From assembly GCA_027972325.1 (NCBI GenBank), contig JAPMOS010000002.1:966001-1030000 (forward strand): 64,000 nt of DNA. The letters run 5' to 3'. Below, in pieces: positions 10,841 to 23,723 of the stretch; the stretch's first letter is position 1, and every line of letters begins with the position of its first letter. The stretch is from Paratrimastix pyriformis (Eukaryota; Preaxostyla; Paratrimastigidae). Both the position numbers and the translations under genes were made by a program. A model generated the notes under the pieces. The model saw only the letters and a list, made by a program, of their open reading frames with translations. It had not been told where the DNA came from and searched no databases.

Positions 10841-11679
10841 TCACCTTCTTGGCCTCGTCGCAGGGGTGGCGCCCACTCCCCCAGGGAAAACATGGCCTTG
10901 AGGAGGAATCCAGTGGTTTGCTGAGGCGCGGGCCACCGAAAGAGAGCTTCGTGCCGAAATGGAGCCAACAACGGAAGTGGGGGTTGGGGGCGGCAGGGCC
11001 GCTGCACGCTTCTTCTTCTTCTTCTTCTTCTTCTTCTTCTTGGCCGGCTCGGCGCCGTCAGCGCGGGTGTGCTTGGGCGTCTTGCTGCGGGCTCCGTCGG
11101 GGGCCTGGGGTTGCTCGGGCTCGCTCTCGCTGGCGAAGAGCTCCTCTTCGTCGGGCTCCTCGGCCATGGGTGCGGGGATCTCCACCTGGCGGAGGCCCGT
11201 CCCCGGGGAGGCAGAGCGCCGCCGCGCCGCAGTGCCACTCAGGCCAGCGAGGACCTCGGCGGGATGGGGGTGATGATGGTGGTGGTGACGCCCTGTCGCA
11301 TCGGGGGGAAGCGACGCGACGGTCTCGAGCGCCTGATCGGGATTTGTCGGATAGGCGGGGGTCGGGGCCGGGTAGGAGGGCATCCCGCCGAGGCGCGCGT
11401 CGTACGAGCGGCCCAGCTCGACCGAGCTCGCCACACCTGGAGCCACGACGAGGCCCAGGGAGGAAACCGAGGGACGAAAGAAATAGAATCAGTGGCGGTG
11501 GCTCAGAGCCAGGCAGCTGCAAGCGCAGACCAGGCGGGGGCGGGACTGCCCAGGGGGTCTCGATGGAGGTCCACGTCCGGTAGCCCGCAGGCGCCCCGGC
11601 ACTGTCGGGGGCCCCAGGGATCGGGGTGCACGAGACCGAGACCGTGGTGGTGCCCTGCGAGCCTGGAGCCTGTTGCTGT

Positions 11680-11723
<44 letters not shown>

Positions 11724-14700
11724 AGTGTAGTACGGGGTGGAGGCCTTGAGCTGGTTGGCCACCTCGAGGACCATGTTGCTGTAGGCCGACGAGGGGGCGG
11801 CCGTGCCGACGCCGCCCCTCGGGGCGGGTGTCGCCAAGGGGTACAGCGGCTGCTGGGGGGCCTGCGAGCCCCCACCCAGCAGCGAGCCTGCCGCCCCGAC
11901 CGAGGAGCGGCCTTGCTGGGTTGGCTGGGGCGGGAGGGCCGATGCGCTCAGCTGGGGGCTCTGGAAGGTCACCTGCACGCGCCGCTGGGGCGACCTGCAG
12001 CGGGCGGGAGAATGAGCGCGAACGCCCGGGGGGGGGGGGGGGGGGGAAGACAGACCCAGGCTCGCCCTCTGTGGTCACCTGGATCTGGGGGCCCTCGCCG
12101 CCCGGCTGCCCTTGCTGCTGCTGCTGCTGCTGCTGCGAGGGTGGCGGCGGCATGTTCGCTTGCATGGGCACGGCGCTCCGAGCGTAGGACTGCGAGAGGG
12201 GCATGGCCATGGGCATGGCCATGGGCATGGGCATGGCCGAGTAGCCCTGGCCGGGGGTGACGCCCTGCATGGAGAGCCGGGCCCCGGGGGTGGCGCCGCC
12301 CAGCATGGAGGCCGACAGGACCCCGGGCATCTGGCCGGCCCCGAGGGGCGTGCGGGCGTACATGGAGGCGCCCAGCGGGGGGGCCGGGGTGCCGGTGGTG
12401 GTGGTCACCCGGACCGTCTGGCCCGAGGAGGGGTCCGGGATGGTGATGGTGGTCGTCGAGGGGCCACTCGCGCCTTCGGCGGCCCCCGGGTGGGGCGAGA
12501 AGGTCGGGCTCGAGCTGCGTACCAGGGGCGGCTGCGGGGGGGAGAGGAATGCCCATCACCACGCCACCCGAGAGAAGGGGAAGGGGGGAGGGAAGCAGGA
12601 CCGAGGTGAGCAGGCGCGGCGACGAGAGCTCGGCTCGGTGTGCAAAGATGGGTGTGGGAGGCCCTCGGGTTCTGGCGGGCGCAGACGCACAGCATGCACG
12701 CACAGGCACGGAACCCCGCAGAAAACGAACACAAGCCGAAGAAGAAAAACAAGAGAGAGGGCGCGGAGTGGAGAGTGGGAGGGAGGTCCGCCGCCGCCAT
12801 TGGCCGACCGCAGAGGAGGGCTGCTGCTGTTGCTGCTGTTGCTGAGGCCCGGTGACGAGGACGCTCACGGGCTCCGCCAGCCCGGGGCCCGCCGAGCCCC
12901 GCAGGCCGCTCAGCGAGACGTTGACCTGGGTCTGTGTCTGGATCCGCATGGGGGACCCCTGCGCCCCCTCGGCCGAGCCGGGGCGGGCCGACGGGCGCAG
13001 CAGGCGGGCCGACTGGAGGGCGGGGGTGCCCCCGGGGGCGCTGGCCACCGAGGCCCGGAGGAAGGTCTCTGTCGAGGCGCCCAGCTGGGGCGGGAGTCGC
13101 TCCAACGACATGCGCCGCAGGGTGCCCGGGGTGGTGACCGGGATGGCCTGGGCGGCGCCGGCCTCTCCGACGGGCTTCATGTCCGGGGGCGAGAGGAGCA
13201 GCGAGCGGTCCTCCTCCTCGGGGACGCCGGGCCCCCGCGGGGCGTACATCATCCGCTCGGGGGGCGAGCACGACTCAATGGGCGAGAGGCGGCCGCCCAG
13301 GGGCCCCGGGGCCCCGACCACGCCGCTCTCCTGCTCCTCGGCCAGCAGCAGCTGGTCGGGGCTGGGCCAGGTGGCGCCGCCCCCCATCAGCGCGTCGGGG
13401 CTCGTGGAGGCCTCCCGCTCGACGACGCTACCCCGCAGGGGCGACCGCGAGGCAAGCCGCCCCCGGGCCGCCGCCGGGCTGGCCATGGCCGCCACCGTGG
13501 CGGCCGCGGAGGCCTTGGCGGGCCGGCCGGCCTGGAGCTTCTGGCGGCGGTGGAGGGCCTCCAGCTGCAGGGAGCACTGGGCCAGCTGGGCCTCGAGGCT
13601 GCGGGCGCGGGTCTCAGCCTCGGCCCGGGCCACCTCGAGGGTCTTCTGGTCGGTCGCGTGGCGGGCCCGCTCCCGCTCGAGCAGCTGGCCGTGGGCCTCG
13701 GCATCCGAGCGGGCGCTGACCAGGTGCGTCTTGAGCTGCTCCACTTGGGCCTCCAGGCTGGCCGCCCGGGCCCCGGCCGTGGCGAGGGTCTCCTGGGCCC
13801 GGCGGGCCTCCTCCCGGGCGGTGCCGCACTCGGTCTCCAGGGTCTGGGCGCGCTGGGTGTGCTTGGTCAGGGCCGACTGGAGGCCCTCCAGCTGCTGCTG
13901 GGCCGCGGCCGAGGCGTCGCGCAGCTCGGTCCGGGCACGGGTCAGGTCGGCCGTGGCCTGGTCGGCCCGGGCCTGCAGGACGGCGCACTGCTGGTGGCAC
14001 TGGTCGACGTCGGCCCGCAGGGCGTCCCGCTCGGTGGCGGCTGCGGCGCGGGCCTCGGTGGCGGCGGCGAGGTCCTGCTCGAGGCGGCGGGCCTGCTCCT
14101 CGAGGTGCCGCTGGGCTTGCTGGAGCCGGGCCAGCTCGGCCGTCTGGCGGGCCACGTCCTCCTCGCGGGCCCGCTCGAGGCGCTGCTCCAGGGATGCCTC
14201 AAGGGCCTGCACCCGGGCCCGGTGGGCCTCGCACTCGTCGCGGCTCCGCTGCAGCTGGCCGGCCAGCCCGTCGAGCTTGGCGGCCCCCTCGGTGGCCCGG
14301 GCCTCGGCCTCGAGGTGGGCCTTGGTCAGGGTGGCCACCTGGCCCTGCAGCGACTCCACCAGGGCCCCGCAGTTGCGGTGGGCGTCGGCCTGGCGCTGCA
14401 TGGCGTCCCGCTCGGCCCGCAGGGCGGCCATGGCCTGGGCGTTCTCGGCCCGCTCGGCCAGCATGACCTCCTGCCGCTGCCGGAGGGCCTCCACCTCGCG
14501 CTGGGTGCCGCCCAGCCGCTCCTGCAGGCCGGCTGCCTCGGCGCGCAGGTTTTGGTGGGCCTCGACCGTCGCCCGGCCCTCGGCCTGGGCCCGCTGGAGG
14601 TCGGTCCGGGCCCCGGCCAGGTCGTTCTGCAGGAGGGCCCGCTGGGCGAGCAGCTCCTCCACCCGGCCCTGGGCCCCCTCGGCCTGCTGGCGGGTCCGGG

Positions 14701-17700
14701 CCAGCTCGGCGGCCAGGCTGTCGCGGGCCTCGGTCATGCCTTTCAGGGCCGCGTCCCCGGCCGACTCGCGTTGGGCGGCCGTCTGCAGGGCGGCCTGCAG
14801 GGCGCCCACCTGGGCCGTGAGGGGCTCCACCTGGGCGGCCTCGGTCAGGGCCCGGTCGAGGCGGGCGTAGAGTTGCTCCAGCTGCTCGTGCAGGGCCTGC
14901 TGGCCCGTCCGGGCCTCGTCTGTCTCGCGTCGGGCAGCCTCGGCCTCGCGCCGGAGGGCCTCGGCCTGCTGCTGGGCCGCGGCCAGGTCGGCCCGGGCCT
15001 GGGCGGCGGCCTCCTGGAGCCCCTGGCGCTCCTGGCGCTGGCCGTCCCGGGTCTGGGCGGCCTGTTGGCGGGCGTTGTCCAGCTGCTGCTGCATGCTGAC
15101 CAGGGCCGTGGTCAGGGCCCCGCACCGGCGCACCTGGGCCCGGTAGAGGGCCTGGTTGCGGGTAGCGCATTGGGCCAGGGCCAGCGGGGCCAGCAGGGCC
15201 AGCCCCTTGCCCAGCTGGGCCTTGTTGGCGGGGGTCTCGGCGGGGGTCGGTGGCGGGGGCCCGCGGACGGGGGTCGACATGGGCGAGGCGGGCGTGGCGG
15301 CCTGCTGGAGCCGATGGACGAGCACCGTCGGGGGCGGGGCCGCCAGCACCAGTGGGGTGGTGGCAGGGGCGGCGGCGGTGGGGGCCAGGGCGGGCTTGAT
15401 GGGGGTCCCCAGGGGCGACCCCGGGGCTGCGGGCTCGTCACCCTCGGCCTCGTCGGGGCGCAGAGGGGCCGGCGGCGGCGGCGAGGGGGGGCTGAGGGAC
15501 GGGAACATGGCCAGCAGGGCCGTCGGCAGGGCGGGCAGCGGGGCCTCCTCGAGGAGGGCCTCCCGCAGGGCCCCCACAAGCCGCTCCACCTCGGCGCTCC
15601 GCTGGTCAGCGGGGCCCAGCGGGGTCGTTGGAAGAGGGCCAGTGGCGGACAGAAGGACCGCAGAGCAGGGGAGGGGGAGGGTGGGGAGAGGAGAGGAGAG
15701 GAGAGGGGGGATGGCACGCAAACGGGGGGAGGGTCAGTGAGGACGGGGCCTTGGAGGATCCGTATGGCAGCAGGCACAGGGGCACAGGGGCACAGGGGCA
15801 CAGGGGCACAGGGGCACAGGGGCACAGGGGCACAGGGGCACAGGGGCACAGGGGCACAAGAACGGTGGGGGGGGGGGGGGGGGGGGGGGGGTTGGGGGTT
15901 GGGGGGGGGGCGGGGAGTGGAGCAAAGAGGATATGGCAGCCAACGCCGAGGCACAGGGCGAGGCTGGACAGGACAGGAGGACAGGAGGAGGACAGGAGGA
16001 GGACAGGAGGAGGACAGGAGGGCGGTCAGCAAGCGGGCAGCATGGGCAGAGCAGGCGGATCCTCCAGGCCCCGGTGGCCCTCCAAGGCCCTCGCCTCCCC
16101 CGTGCGGCCGGAGCGGGGAAGAAAGACGATCCAGGAAACGATACACCACGTCCACAGTGGGAAGGGGGAAGAAGAGGCCCCAAAGGAAAAGGGGCCGGCC
16201 GGAGCGAAAGCGAGAGACACGGACAGCCGAAGGGCAAAACCCAACAACAAATCCCCCAAAAAAAAAAACGGAAGCCGAAACCGCGGGGGAGGAAGGGGAT
16301 GCGAATAGGAGCGAGCCACAGCAAAGCAAAGGCCCCGGCAGCAAGCCAGACGGGACAGCAACAGCACAAACAACGGCAACGGCAAGCGCCAGAATGGCCG
16401 TGCCCTCGCGGCGGCAGTGCGATCGATGATGCGGGTGGCGGGGGGACGGGGCGGGCAGCGGGGCCGGCGGACCTGGTCGAGGAGCGCTTCAGGTCGGCCG
16501 CGGAGGCCTCGAGGGCGGCCAGCTTGGCGTCGAGGTGCTCCTTGGCCGACCCCACTCGTGCTCGCCCTGGGCGTGGGCCCCTGCAGGCTCCGCAGGCGCC
16601 CGTCGAGGTCGTCCCGCAGCGCCTCCAGCGAACGCACCCTGTGCGGCAGGGCCAGCCGGGCGGCAGGGGCAGGGGACCGGGGGGTCAGCGCACACGCCGG
16701 GGGGCAGGGTGACGGGATGAGCGGGGGGGGGGGGGGGGGGGGGGGGCATGCGGACCGGTCCTCCATGGCGCGGAGCATCTCCTCGCGTGTGAGCACCTGC
16801 TGGCGGAGCTCCTCCAGGGCCTGGGCCTGGGCCTCCTGGGCCTGGGCCATCTCCTCGTGGTGCTGGGCGGCCAGCTGCTGCATGTGGGCCTCCCGCTCGG
16901 CGCTCTCGGCCTCCCACTAGCGGCCCCACACCCCGACGCCCCCGACGCCCCCCGACGCCCCCCGACGCCCCCCGACGCCCCCGACGCCCCCCCGACGCCC
17001 CCCCGACGCCCCCCCGACGCCCCCCGTCAAACGCCAGAGACAAGCAGCAGATGAAGGGGCCGTCGCGCGGGGGGATGGAGGCGGGAAAGGCAGCGGGGGT
17101 GCAGGGCGGCAGGGCGGCAGGGCGGCGGGCCTGGCGCTGCTGCTGGGCCAGGAGGGCGTCCTTGGCGGCCAGGTCGGCCTTGCGCTGCTCGTCGAGTCGG
17201 GCCAGCTGGGCCTCGGCCGCCTGGGCCTGGCTCTCGTGCTGCTGGAGCTGGTGCTGGTGCAGGGAGCCCTTCGAGCGCAGCTCCTGCTGGTGGAGCTCCT
17301 GCAGGTGGCGCAGCTGGGCCTCCTTCTCCTTGACCAGGCCCCCCCACCGCTCGTCGTGCTCGCGCAGGGCCCGCTGCAGGTCGGCCTCCTTGGCCTGCAC
17401 GGCCGCCGCCCAGAGGCGCTTCTGCTCGTCCAGCTGGGCCGCCTGCTCGCGCAGCTGGGCTGCCGCCTGCTGGGCCTGCCGGCCAAGGCGCGCCTCCGCG
17501 TCTGCATCCGCCTGGCGCCGGTCCGCCTCGGCCTTGGCCTTGGCCTCGTCCACTACACACACACACAGACACAGACACAGACAGACAGATAGACACGCCG
17601 ATACGAATGAGCGCAGAGAGGAGCGCGGGGTCAGGGCAAGAAGGGCGCGGGGTCAGGGCAAGAAGGGCGCGGGGTCAGGGCAAGAAGGGCGCGGGGTCAG

Positions 17701-20700
17701 GGCAAGAAGGGCGCGGGGTCAGGGGTCAGGGCGGGAGGGCGGGAGGGTGGAGGGCGGACGCTTGGCCTGGCTCTTCTTCTCGAGCTCCTGCAGGGCCAGC
17801 CGGAGCTCCTGCTCCTTGGCCTGCAGCGAGGTCGTCCAGATCTTGCGCTGCTCCTTCAGCTCGCCCCCCTGGGCCTGCAGCTGGGCCTGCGTCGCCCCGC
17901 AGCCCGGGGGTGGGAGGGGGTGGGAGGGGGAGGATGAAACGCCGCTCATTCAAATGGATGGAGCGGGAGGGGAAAGGGCGGGAGGGCGGACCTCGCGGGC
18001 TGCGATCTGCTCCTGGAAGGACGCCGTCAGCTTCTTCTCGCGGGCCGCGGCCTCGCTCTCGAGGGCCTGCCGCTCGGCCACGTGGCGGGCCGTCAGCTCG
18101 TTCACTGCGCCCGCCACCCCGCGCCCGGAGGAGACAGATGCCCTCAGCCACCAGGGGCCGCCACATGCCCAACCAGCGGAGCGGAGTGGCGGGGCAGGAG
18201 GAGGAGGAGGAGGAGGAAGAGGTGGTGGCGGTGGTGGGAGGATGGGAGTCGGACGTTGGCCCATCCAGTGCTCGGCCTGCTCGCGGAGGGCCTGCGCGGC
18301 CTGGGAGTCCTTGCCCTGTGCGGCCTGGGCGGCGAGGAGCCGCTGCTGGTCGGTCTCGGCCCGGGCGGCGGCCAGGTCGCGGTCCCGCTGCTGGAGCTGC
18401 TCCCGGAACTGGGCGTCCAGGGCCGCCTCGCGCAGGGTGCTCTCCCGCGCCAGGGCCTGCTTGGAGGCCTCGTGCTGCCCGCGCAGCTCGTCCACTGGTC
18501 GCAGGGAGCGGCCCCGTGGCGACGCGGTGAGCCTCATATGAGATGGGATGGGATGCGGGGTGGGGAGTGACGGGCGGGCGGCGCGGCACTCGGCGACGGA
18601 CCCTGGGCCTGCCAGCGGGCGGCCTGCTCCTCGAGGGCCTGGGCCACCTCGGCGTCCTTGGCCTGCAGCTGGGCCAGCAGGTGCTGCTGGTCGGTGCCCA
18701 GCCGCCCCTGCACCGTCTCCAGCTCGGCCCGGGCTTGTTGCACTGCCAGGGTGGCGCCACCCCCCACAGCAATCAGGAAGGGAGTTGGTGTGGAGACGGG
18801 AAGACGGGAAGATAGGTCTGGGGGGGGAGGGGGGGGAAGGCGGTGGCGGACGGCGGAGGGCCCAGTGGCGCTGCTCGGCCGCCATGAGGCCGCGGAAGGT
18901 CTCCTCCTTGCGGCGGCACCAGAGGACCAGCATCTGGGCCTGCTGCAGGCGCTCCTTGGCCAGGGCCTGCTGCTGCCGCTCGTACTGCTGCCGGAACTCG
19001 GCCACTGCGCCGGCACAGCACCCCCAACGAACAATAGTCGGGCGATGTACAACAGGACCGGTTCCGCCAGGGGGGGGGGGGGGTCGGGGAGGGGCGGCGG
19101 GCTGGGTGCGGACCCTTCATGCGGAGGGACACGGCGATGCCACGGGCCTGGTTGAGGTCGCGCTGGGCCTGGGCCAGGTCGCCCGCCAGCCGCTCGGCCT
19201 CGCGGCCCCGCTGGGCGTGCAGCTGCTCCAGCTGGGTGTGGGCAACCTGCAGCCGCCCCTGCCCCTCGGCCGTGGCCGTCAGCTCGGCTCTGAGGCGATC
19301 TCGCTCAGCTGCAGCAGCGGCGAGTTGGACAGGAGGGGCGGGGGATGGCACCGAATACGGGTCAGCATGGCTGCTTTCGGGTCGACCTCGCCGTGCCTTC
19401 TGTGCCTCCTCCTCCTCCCCCTCCCCTCCCCCCCCCACACACACACCACCACCACCGCGGACGATGGCCGCGTGGGGCTGGTGCGCAGACCCTTGAGAGA
19501 GGTCAGCTCGGCCGAGGTGGTGCCCTGTCTGCTCTGGGCCCCCGTCAGCAGCTCGCCCGTGTGGCTCAGCTCGGCCCGGGCCGCCTCCAGGGCCTGGCGC
19601 TGCTCCTCCGCCTGGGCTTGCAGTTTCTGGGGCGCCCAGGAGCCATCGAAGAGGCGGAGGCAGCGGGTGAGGATGACTGGGGGTGGGGGGGGGGGGGGGC
19701 AGACCCGGTTCTCCTCGGCGGCCTGAGCGATCCGCTGCGAGAGCAGGCCCTTCTGCTCGGCGAGGGACCGCTGGTCGGCGCGCGTCTGGGGAGCGGAAGG
19801 AAGTTAAGAGGGGCGGCAGAGTGGAGGAGCCAAGAGGGTGCAAGGGAGAGTGTTAGACAGGGGGTGAGGCCGAGGGGGTGAGGCCGAGGGGGTGAGGCCG
19901 AGGGGGTCGGGGGCCTTGACAGGAGGCGCAAATGGGCAGCGGTGCGAGCGGGCGGACCATCTCCAGGGTCTCCTCGAGTTGGCTCGCGTTGCGGCGGGCC
20001 TCGGCCAGCGCCTGGCTGAGCTGGGTGTTGCGGGCCTCCAGCGATTGGCAGGCACTGGCGATCGGGGGCGCCGGTCGTGCCGAATGAGAGGCGGCTCGCT
20101 TGGAGGCGGGCGGGGTGGGAAACAGGCAGGCAGGCAGGGGTCGGCGTTGGAGCGGACCTGTCGACCTGCTTGGCCCGGTCGGCGCCCATCATCTGCTGGG
20201 TCTTGGCCGACTGCAGCTTGGTCTCGGCCTGCCGGGTGAGGATCCGACCCCGAGGCACATATGGTGGGGCGCGATGATGAGGTCACCATGGCCTGGCAGA
20301 GGCTGGCAGGCAGCAAGGGCGCATGCAGTTGTCGGCAGGGCAGGAGGGCACGCGGTATGGGGGGCAGCGCAAACGGACATGCGAGAGCTTTTGGGTCAGG
20401 GTGGAGACCTCGTGCGTGGCGGACTTGGCCTGCGCAGCAGCCCCAACCACCGGTGGTGACCCAATGAAAACCCAGCATCAGAAAACCCTCGCTCGACGTG
20501 CCCTGTATGGTCCCGCCCGTGCCGCCGCCCACTGGGGCCCGAGAGGACCTGGTCCTCGAGGTGGGCCACCAGGGCCCGGGCCTCCCCCAGGGCCTGCTGC
20601 TCCCGGGCCAGCTGCCGGCCGAGCTCGTCGGCCTCCTTGCGCCGCTCTGCCTGAACTTGGGTGTTCCTGCAGAGGTGCAGAGGAGCGTGAGTCTGTGCCG

Positions 20701-21313
20701 CACGAGGGCGGGGCGGGGGGACGGACAGCTCCCGGGCCTGCTGGAGCTCGGTCCGCACGCGGGCCAGCTCCTCCTCGGCCCGCTCCAGCTCCCCGCTGAG
20801 GCGGCCGTGGGTCAGGCTGGAGGTCTGCTGGTACTGCTGCAGCTCGGAGGTGTGCTGGTTCTTGAGCTCCCCCAGCTGGGTCTCCAACGTGGTCGCCCGG
20901 AGCCGCTGGTCGGCCAGCTGCGATCGCAGGGTGGCGACCTCGGTCCGGGCCGTGGTCAGGTCGGTGTTGGCGGCGGTGAGAGCTGCATCCTTGTCCTGGA
21001 TGGCTTTGTTGAGAGCCTCCTTTTCGGCCTTGACCGTGGTCACGTACTTCTGGCAGGTCTCCTGGAGCTGGGCCAATTCGGCATTCTTTTGTTGGACCTG
21101 CTTTTGAGCATCCTGGAGAGCCTGAGCCCAACTCTCGCGGTGTCCCGAGAGAGCTTGCACTGCTCCGGCAATCTCTCCTTCGAGTTGGTTCATCATACCC
21201 TCCTTCTCTTTCTGGGCGCTGATAAATCGTTCTTTTTCGCGAGCAATGGTAGATAGGACGGCATTCAGCTCAGAGGACATCCCTTCGCGCTGAGGCGGTT
21301 GCTGAGCGCTCAT
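10841..21313 (-). CDS. Giant coiled-coil protein with Pro/Ser/Gln-rich and Lys-rich C-terminus
   Basis: ATG at 21313 (MSAQQPPQREGMSSELNAV), stop TGA at 10841-10843. Many short exons between 21.3 and 16.4 kb encode almost uninterrupted heptad-rich coiled coil, for example QLEGEIAGAVQALSGHRESW and LAREQQALGEARALVAHLED. A Pro-rich linker with SPLGTPIKP-type sites follows near 15.5-15.2 kb. A second long coiled coil sits in one large exon (about 15.2-13.5 kb), then Ser/Pro/Gly-rich disordered sequence, polyQ encoded by CAG runs (11.7 kb), a His run, an acidic patch (EEPDEEELFASESEPEQ) and a 12-Lys run near 11.03 kb. Total length is roughly 2,500 residues. The layout resembles golgins, TPR/Mlp-type nucleoporins or centrosomal scaffolds, but heptad composition alone cannot decide. 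The intron at about 16.47-15.62 kb is long and repeat-filled. Confidence 0.75.
15625..16474 (-). other. Long repeat-filled intron of the giant coiled-coil gene
   Basis: An unusually long intron (about 850 nt) separates an upstream coiled-coil exon ending near 16475 at a GTCCGC donor from the large exon beginning near 15620. It contains an 8-bp tandem array, a 25-nt homopolymer and GGACAGGAGGA-type repeats (15970-16020). I see no gene inside it. Exact ends are approximate. Confidence 0.5.
15773..15858. repeat. CAGGGGCA octanucleotide repeat
   Basis: About eleven 8-bp units followed at once by a 25-nt G run (15867-15891), in a long intron of the giant coiled-coil gene. Confidence 0.9.
16930..17028. 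repeat. CCCCCGACG minisatellite
   Basis: About ten 9-11 bp units that differ mainly in C-run length, in an intron of the giant coiled-coil gene. The length variation suggests slippage in the C run. Confidence 0.88.
17626..17722. repeat. 22-bp tandem repeat
   Basis: Four to five near-perfect copies of GGGGTCAGGGCAAGAAGGGC plus two bases, in an intron of the giant coiled-coil gene. Confidence 0.88.
19861..19906. repeat. 15-bp tandem repeat
   Basis: Three copies of GGGGGTGAGGCCGAG in an intron of the giant coiled-coil gene. Confidence 0.85.
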
Positions 21314-21396
21314 AGATTGAGAACTCAGCGAACACGCTCAAAAAATTTGAATCGCTTGGATTGCTTCGGTGCCCCTGGTTTGTAAACTTGACGGCG
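21314..21396. promoter_or_regulatory. 83-bp divergent promoter region
   Basis: The ATG codons of the leftward giant coiled-coil gene (21313) and the rightward F-box-like/LRR gene (21397) are only 83 bp apart. The interval is AT-rich compared with both genes. Both transcription starts and 5' UTRs must fit here or overlap the neighbouring gene. Confidence 0.5.
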
Positions 21397-23723
21397 ATGG
21401 ATGTCTTCGGCCTTCTGCCGCTGGATGTATATTTTCAGCTGATTGAAACTAATCCTTGCCCGATTTCCGCCTATTGCTGCTTGTTGGCTCTGACCCACGC
21501 GACACGGCAGAATCTCCGTGGGTCGCTCCGATTCATCTCCTTCAGGACTGACAACGATACGCTCCGTCCAACGGCATCGACAATTACTGCTCTTGTAGCT
21601 CCTTGTGCGGATCTCTACGGTCTGTGGAAAATTGATGGACTGATCACCATCCCAGGATCGTAGAGCTCGAACTCCCCCAGCAAGGAATTGCAGGTTGCGG
21701 GATGGAGGACACCATCTTTTCCCCCTGGGTGGATGCCACTTTCGAGCGTCTCGAGCATTTGAAGGTGCTGCGTGTCCCCACGGACGATGGCCTCTGCGAG
21801 GCCGCCCTGTGCCGGATCCTGGGCCACCGGCTGGGGGCCAGCCTGGAGACCCTGGAGATTGGCTGCGAGCGCGATCCTCCCCCGAGCGTGGGTTTTTTCC
21901 CGTCGTCCCCACCCATAGAGCTGCCCCGGTACGGGAACGGCCTCCTGAGCACCATCACCGCGGCCTGTCCCGCCCTGCGGACGCTCCTTCTGCGGCTGGC
22001 CCCGGCCCCCTTCCTGCGGCTCGGGATCCTGGCGCCCCTGGGGTCCCATCTCACCCGGCTCGTAGTCACGACCCCCCGGTCGCTGGGGGCCCTCCTGCCC
22101 GCCCTGAAAGGGCTGGAGTCACTCGAGGTGTACATCCCCCCGGGGACCCTCCCGCTGGAGATCGACTGGGGCGCCCTCGATGGGTCCCGGCTGCGCACAT
22201 TCCGCCTGCCCCAGGACGCCTCCGCCAGCCTACCCACACTACTTTTCGCCAAGATGCGGGCCCTGGAGGCCCTGGACCTGGTGCCCGTCCACATGGACCT
22301 CCTCGGGCTCCTCTGTGGGGACGCCCTGGAGCGGGTCTCCCTCTCCCGGGTGGGCCCCGCCATGCTGGGGCCCCTGGCGGCGATGCTTGTCCAGCTGCCC
22401 GCCCTGGCCGACCTGAGCCTGTGCCCGGCGGGCGGCCCGACGGACCTGCCGCCGACCCTCTGGCCGCTGGTGGGCCGCCTGACCCGGTTCCACTCGGCCG
22501 CCGGCCGGCTGCTCATGCCGGGCCCCCGGGATGCCCCGGGCTTGCTGCGGGCGCCCCGGCTGCGGGCCCTGACTGTCCACGGGGTGGTCGGTGGGATGGG
22601 TTGCCTGCTCGATTGCCCGGCCCTGACCCAGCTGGTCGCCGCGCAGGCCTCGGGGTGCCCGCTGACCCTCCGCTGCCCCGCCCTGGAGTCCCTCGACACG
22701 ACCTACCACACCGCCCTGCGGGCCGATGGCCCCATGCCGCGCCTGTCCCGGCTCCGGCTCCTGCCCTTCGGAGCGACCTCGGCCCGGGTGCCCGCACCGG
22801 CCCCCTTGGTGGTGGATGCCCTCGCGGGCGCCGCGGCCGGGCTGCGGGTGATCGAGGGGCTGCTGGTTGACTCCCCGGCGGCCCTGGTCGGGCTCCTCAC
22901 GGGCGCCACCGCTCCGCGGGTCTCCGCCCTGCGGGGGCTGGTCGTGCGGCAGTCGTTGGGCGGGCTGCAGTCGGTTCCGCTGGGCGGGTCGCTGGAGGAG
23001 CTCGACATCAAGCTGGACGAGCCCCCGAGCCTCGGCCTCCACCTCTGGTCGCATGCTGGGGGCCTCCGCCAGTGCTCCGTCCACCTGAAGAGCGGCGGGA
23101 CGGTGCTCCTCCATGCCCCCTCGCTGTGGGCCCTGCAGTGCAAGGGGCGCACGGGCACGGTGGACGTGGACCCGACGGCCGCGCTGACCCACCTCGACAC
23201 AGCCCTGACCGCCAACCTGCCCGACCTGGTCGCCCGGTGCGCCCCCACCCTGCAGTGCCTCCGCATCGAGGGGGCATGCCTGCCGGCGGGTCCCCAGTTC
23301 CCGCTCCTGCGGCGGCTGGTCGTCGAGGGCGTCACGGGGGGCAAGATCAACCTGGCCCAGTTCCCCCGGCTGGCCGCCCTGACATGCCGCACGTGCGGCG
23401 CCCAGGTGGCCTGCCCCCCCGGTGGTCACCCCTGCCTGATGGCCGCCGAGATCAGCTGCAGCAACCTGGCTCTGGCCCTGGGGGGGCCCCGGCTGGCCCG
23501 GGTGGCCGTCTGCCGGTCGCGGACCCTGAAGCAGCTGACCCTGGATGCCCCCGCCCTGGAGGGCCTCCTGCTGGACCGGTGCCGCAGCCTGGCGGCCGTG
23601 GCGGGCCTCGAGCGGGCCCCCCACCTGGGCCGGCTCGAGCTTGCCGAGTGCCCCGCCCTGGTGGCGGCCGCCCTGCAGGCCAAGGCGCCCCACGTGCCCA
23701 TCACGAGCCCGCCCCAGGGCTGA
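21397..23723 (+). CDS. F-box-like / leucine-rich-repeat protein
   Basis: ATG at 21397 (MDVFGLLPLDVYFQLIETNP), stop TGA at 23721-23723. The first exon is AT-rich and ends ADLYG; a phase-1 intron (donor GTCTGTGG, acceptor ATTGCAG) joins it to CGMEDTIFSPWVDATFERLE. The N-terminal LLPLDVYFQLI...ISAYCCLLALTHATRQ pattern resembles a degenerate F-box. The rest (about 670 residues) is a run of Leu-rich units such as LEHLKVLRVP, LSRLRLLPFGA and RLAALTCRTCG, typical of an LRR solenoid. F-box/LRR proteins usually present substrates to SCF ubiquitin ligases; the substrate is unknown. The second exon carries the rest of the protein with no further intron, unlike most genes here. Confidence is good for LRR, moderate for the F-box. 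Confidence 0.68.

Noticed and set aside
12257-16429. 1,390-residue plus-strand open frame
   Set aside because: It is antisense to the giant coiled-coil gene. In DNA with almost all G/C third positions, stop codons are rare on the other strand. Its Gly/Leu/Arg-rich content has no domain.
17626-17722. Possible CRISPR-like array
   Set aside because: Units are directly adjacent with no spacers; it is a simple tandem repeat in an intron.
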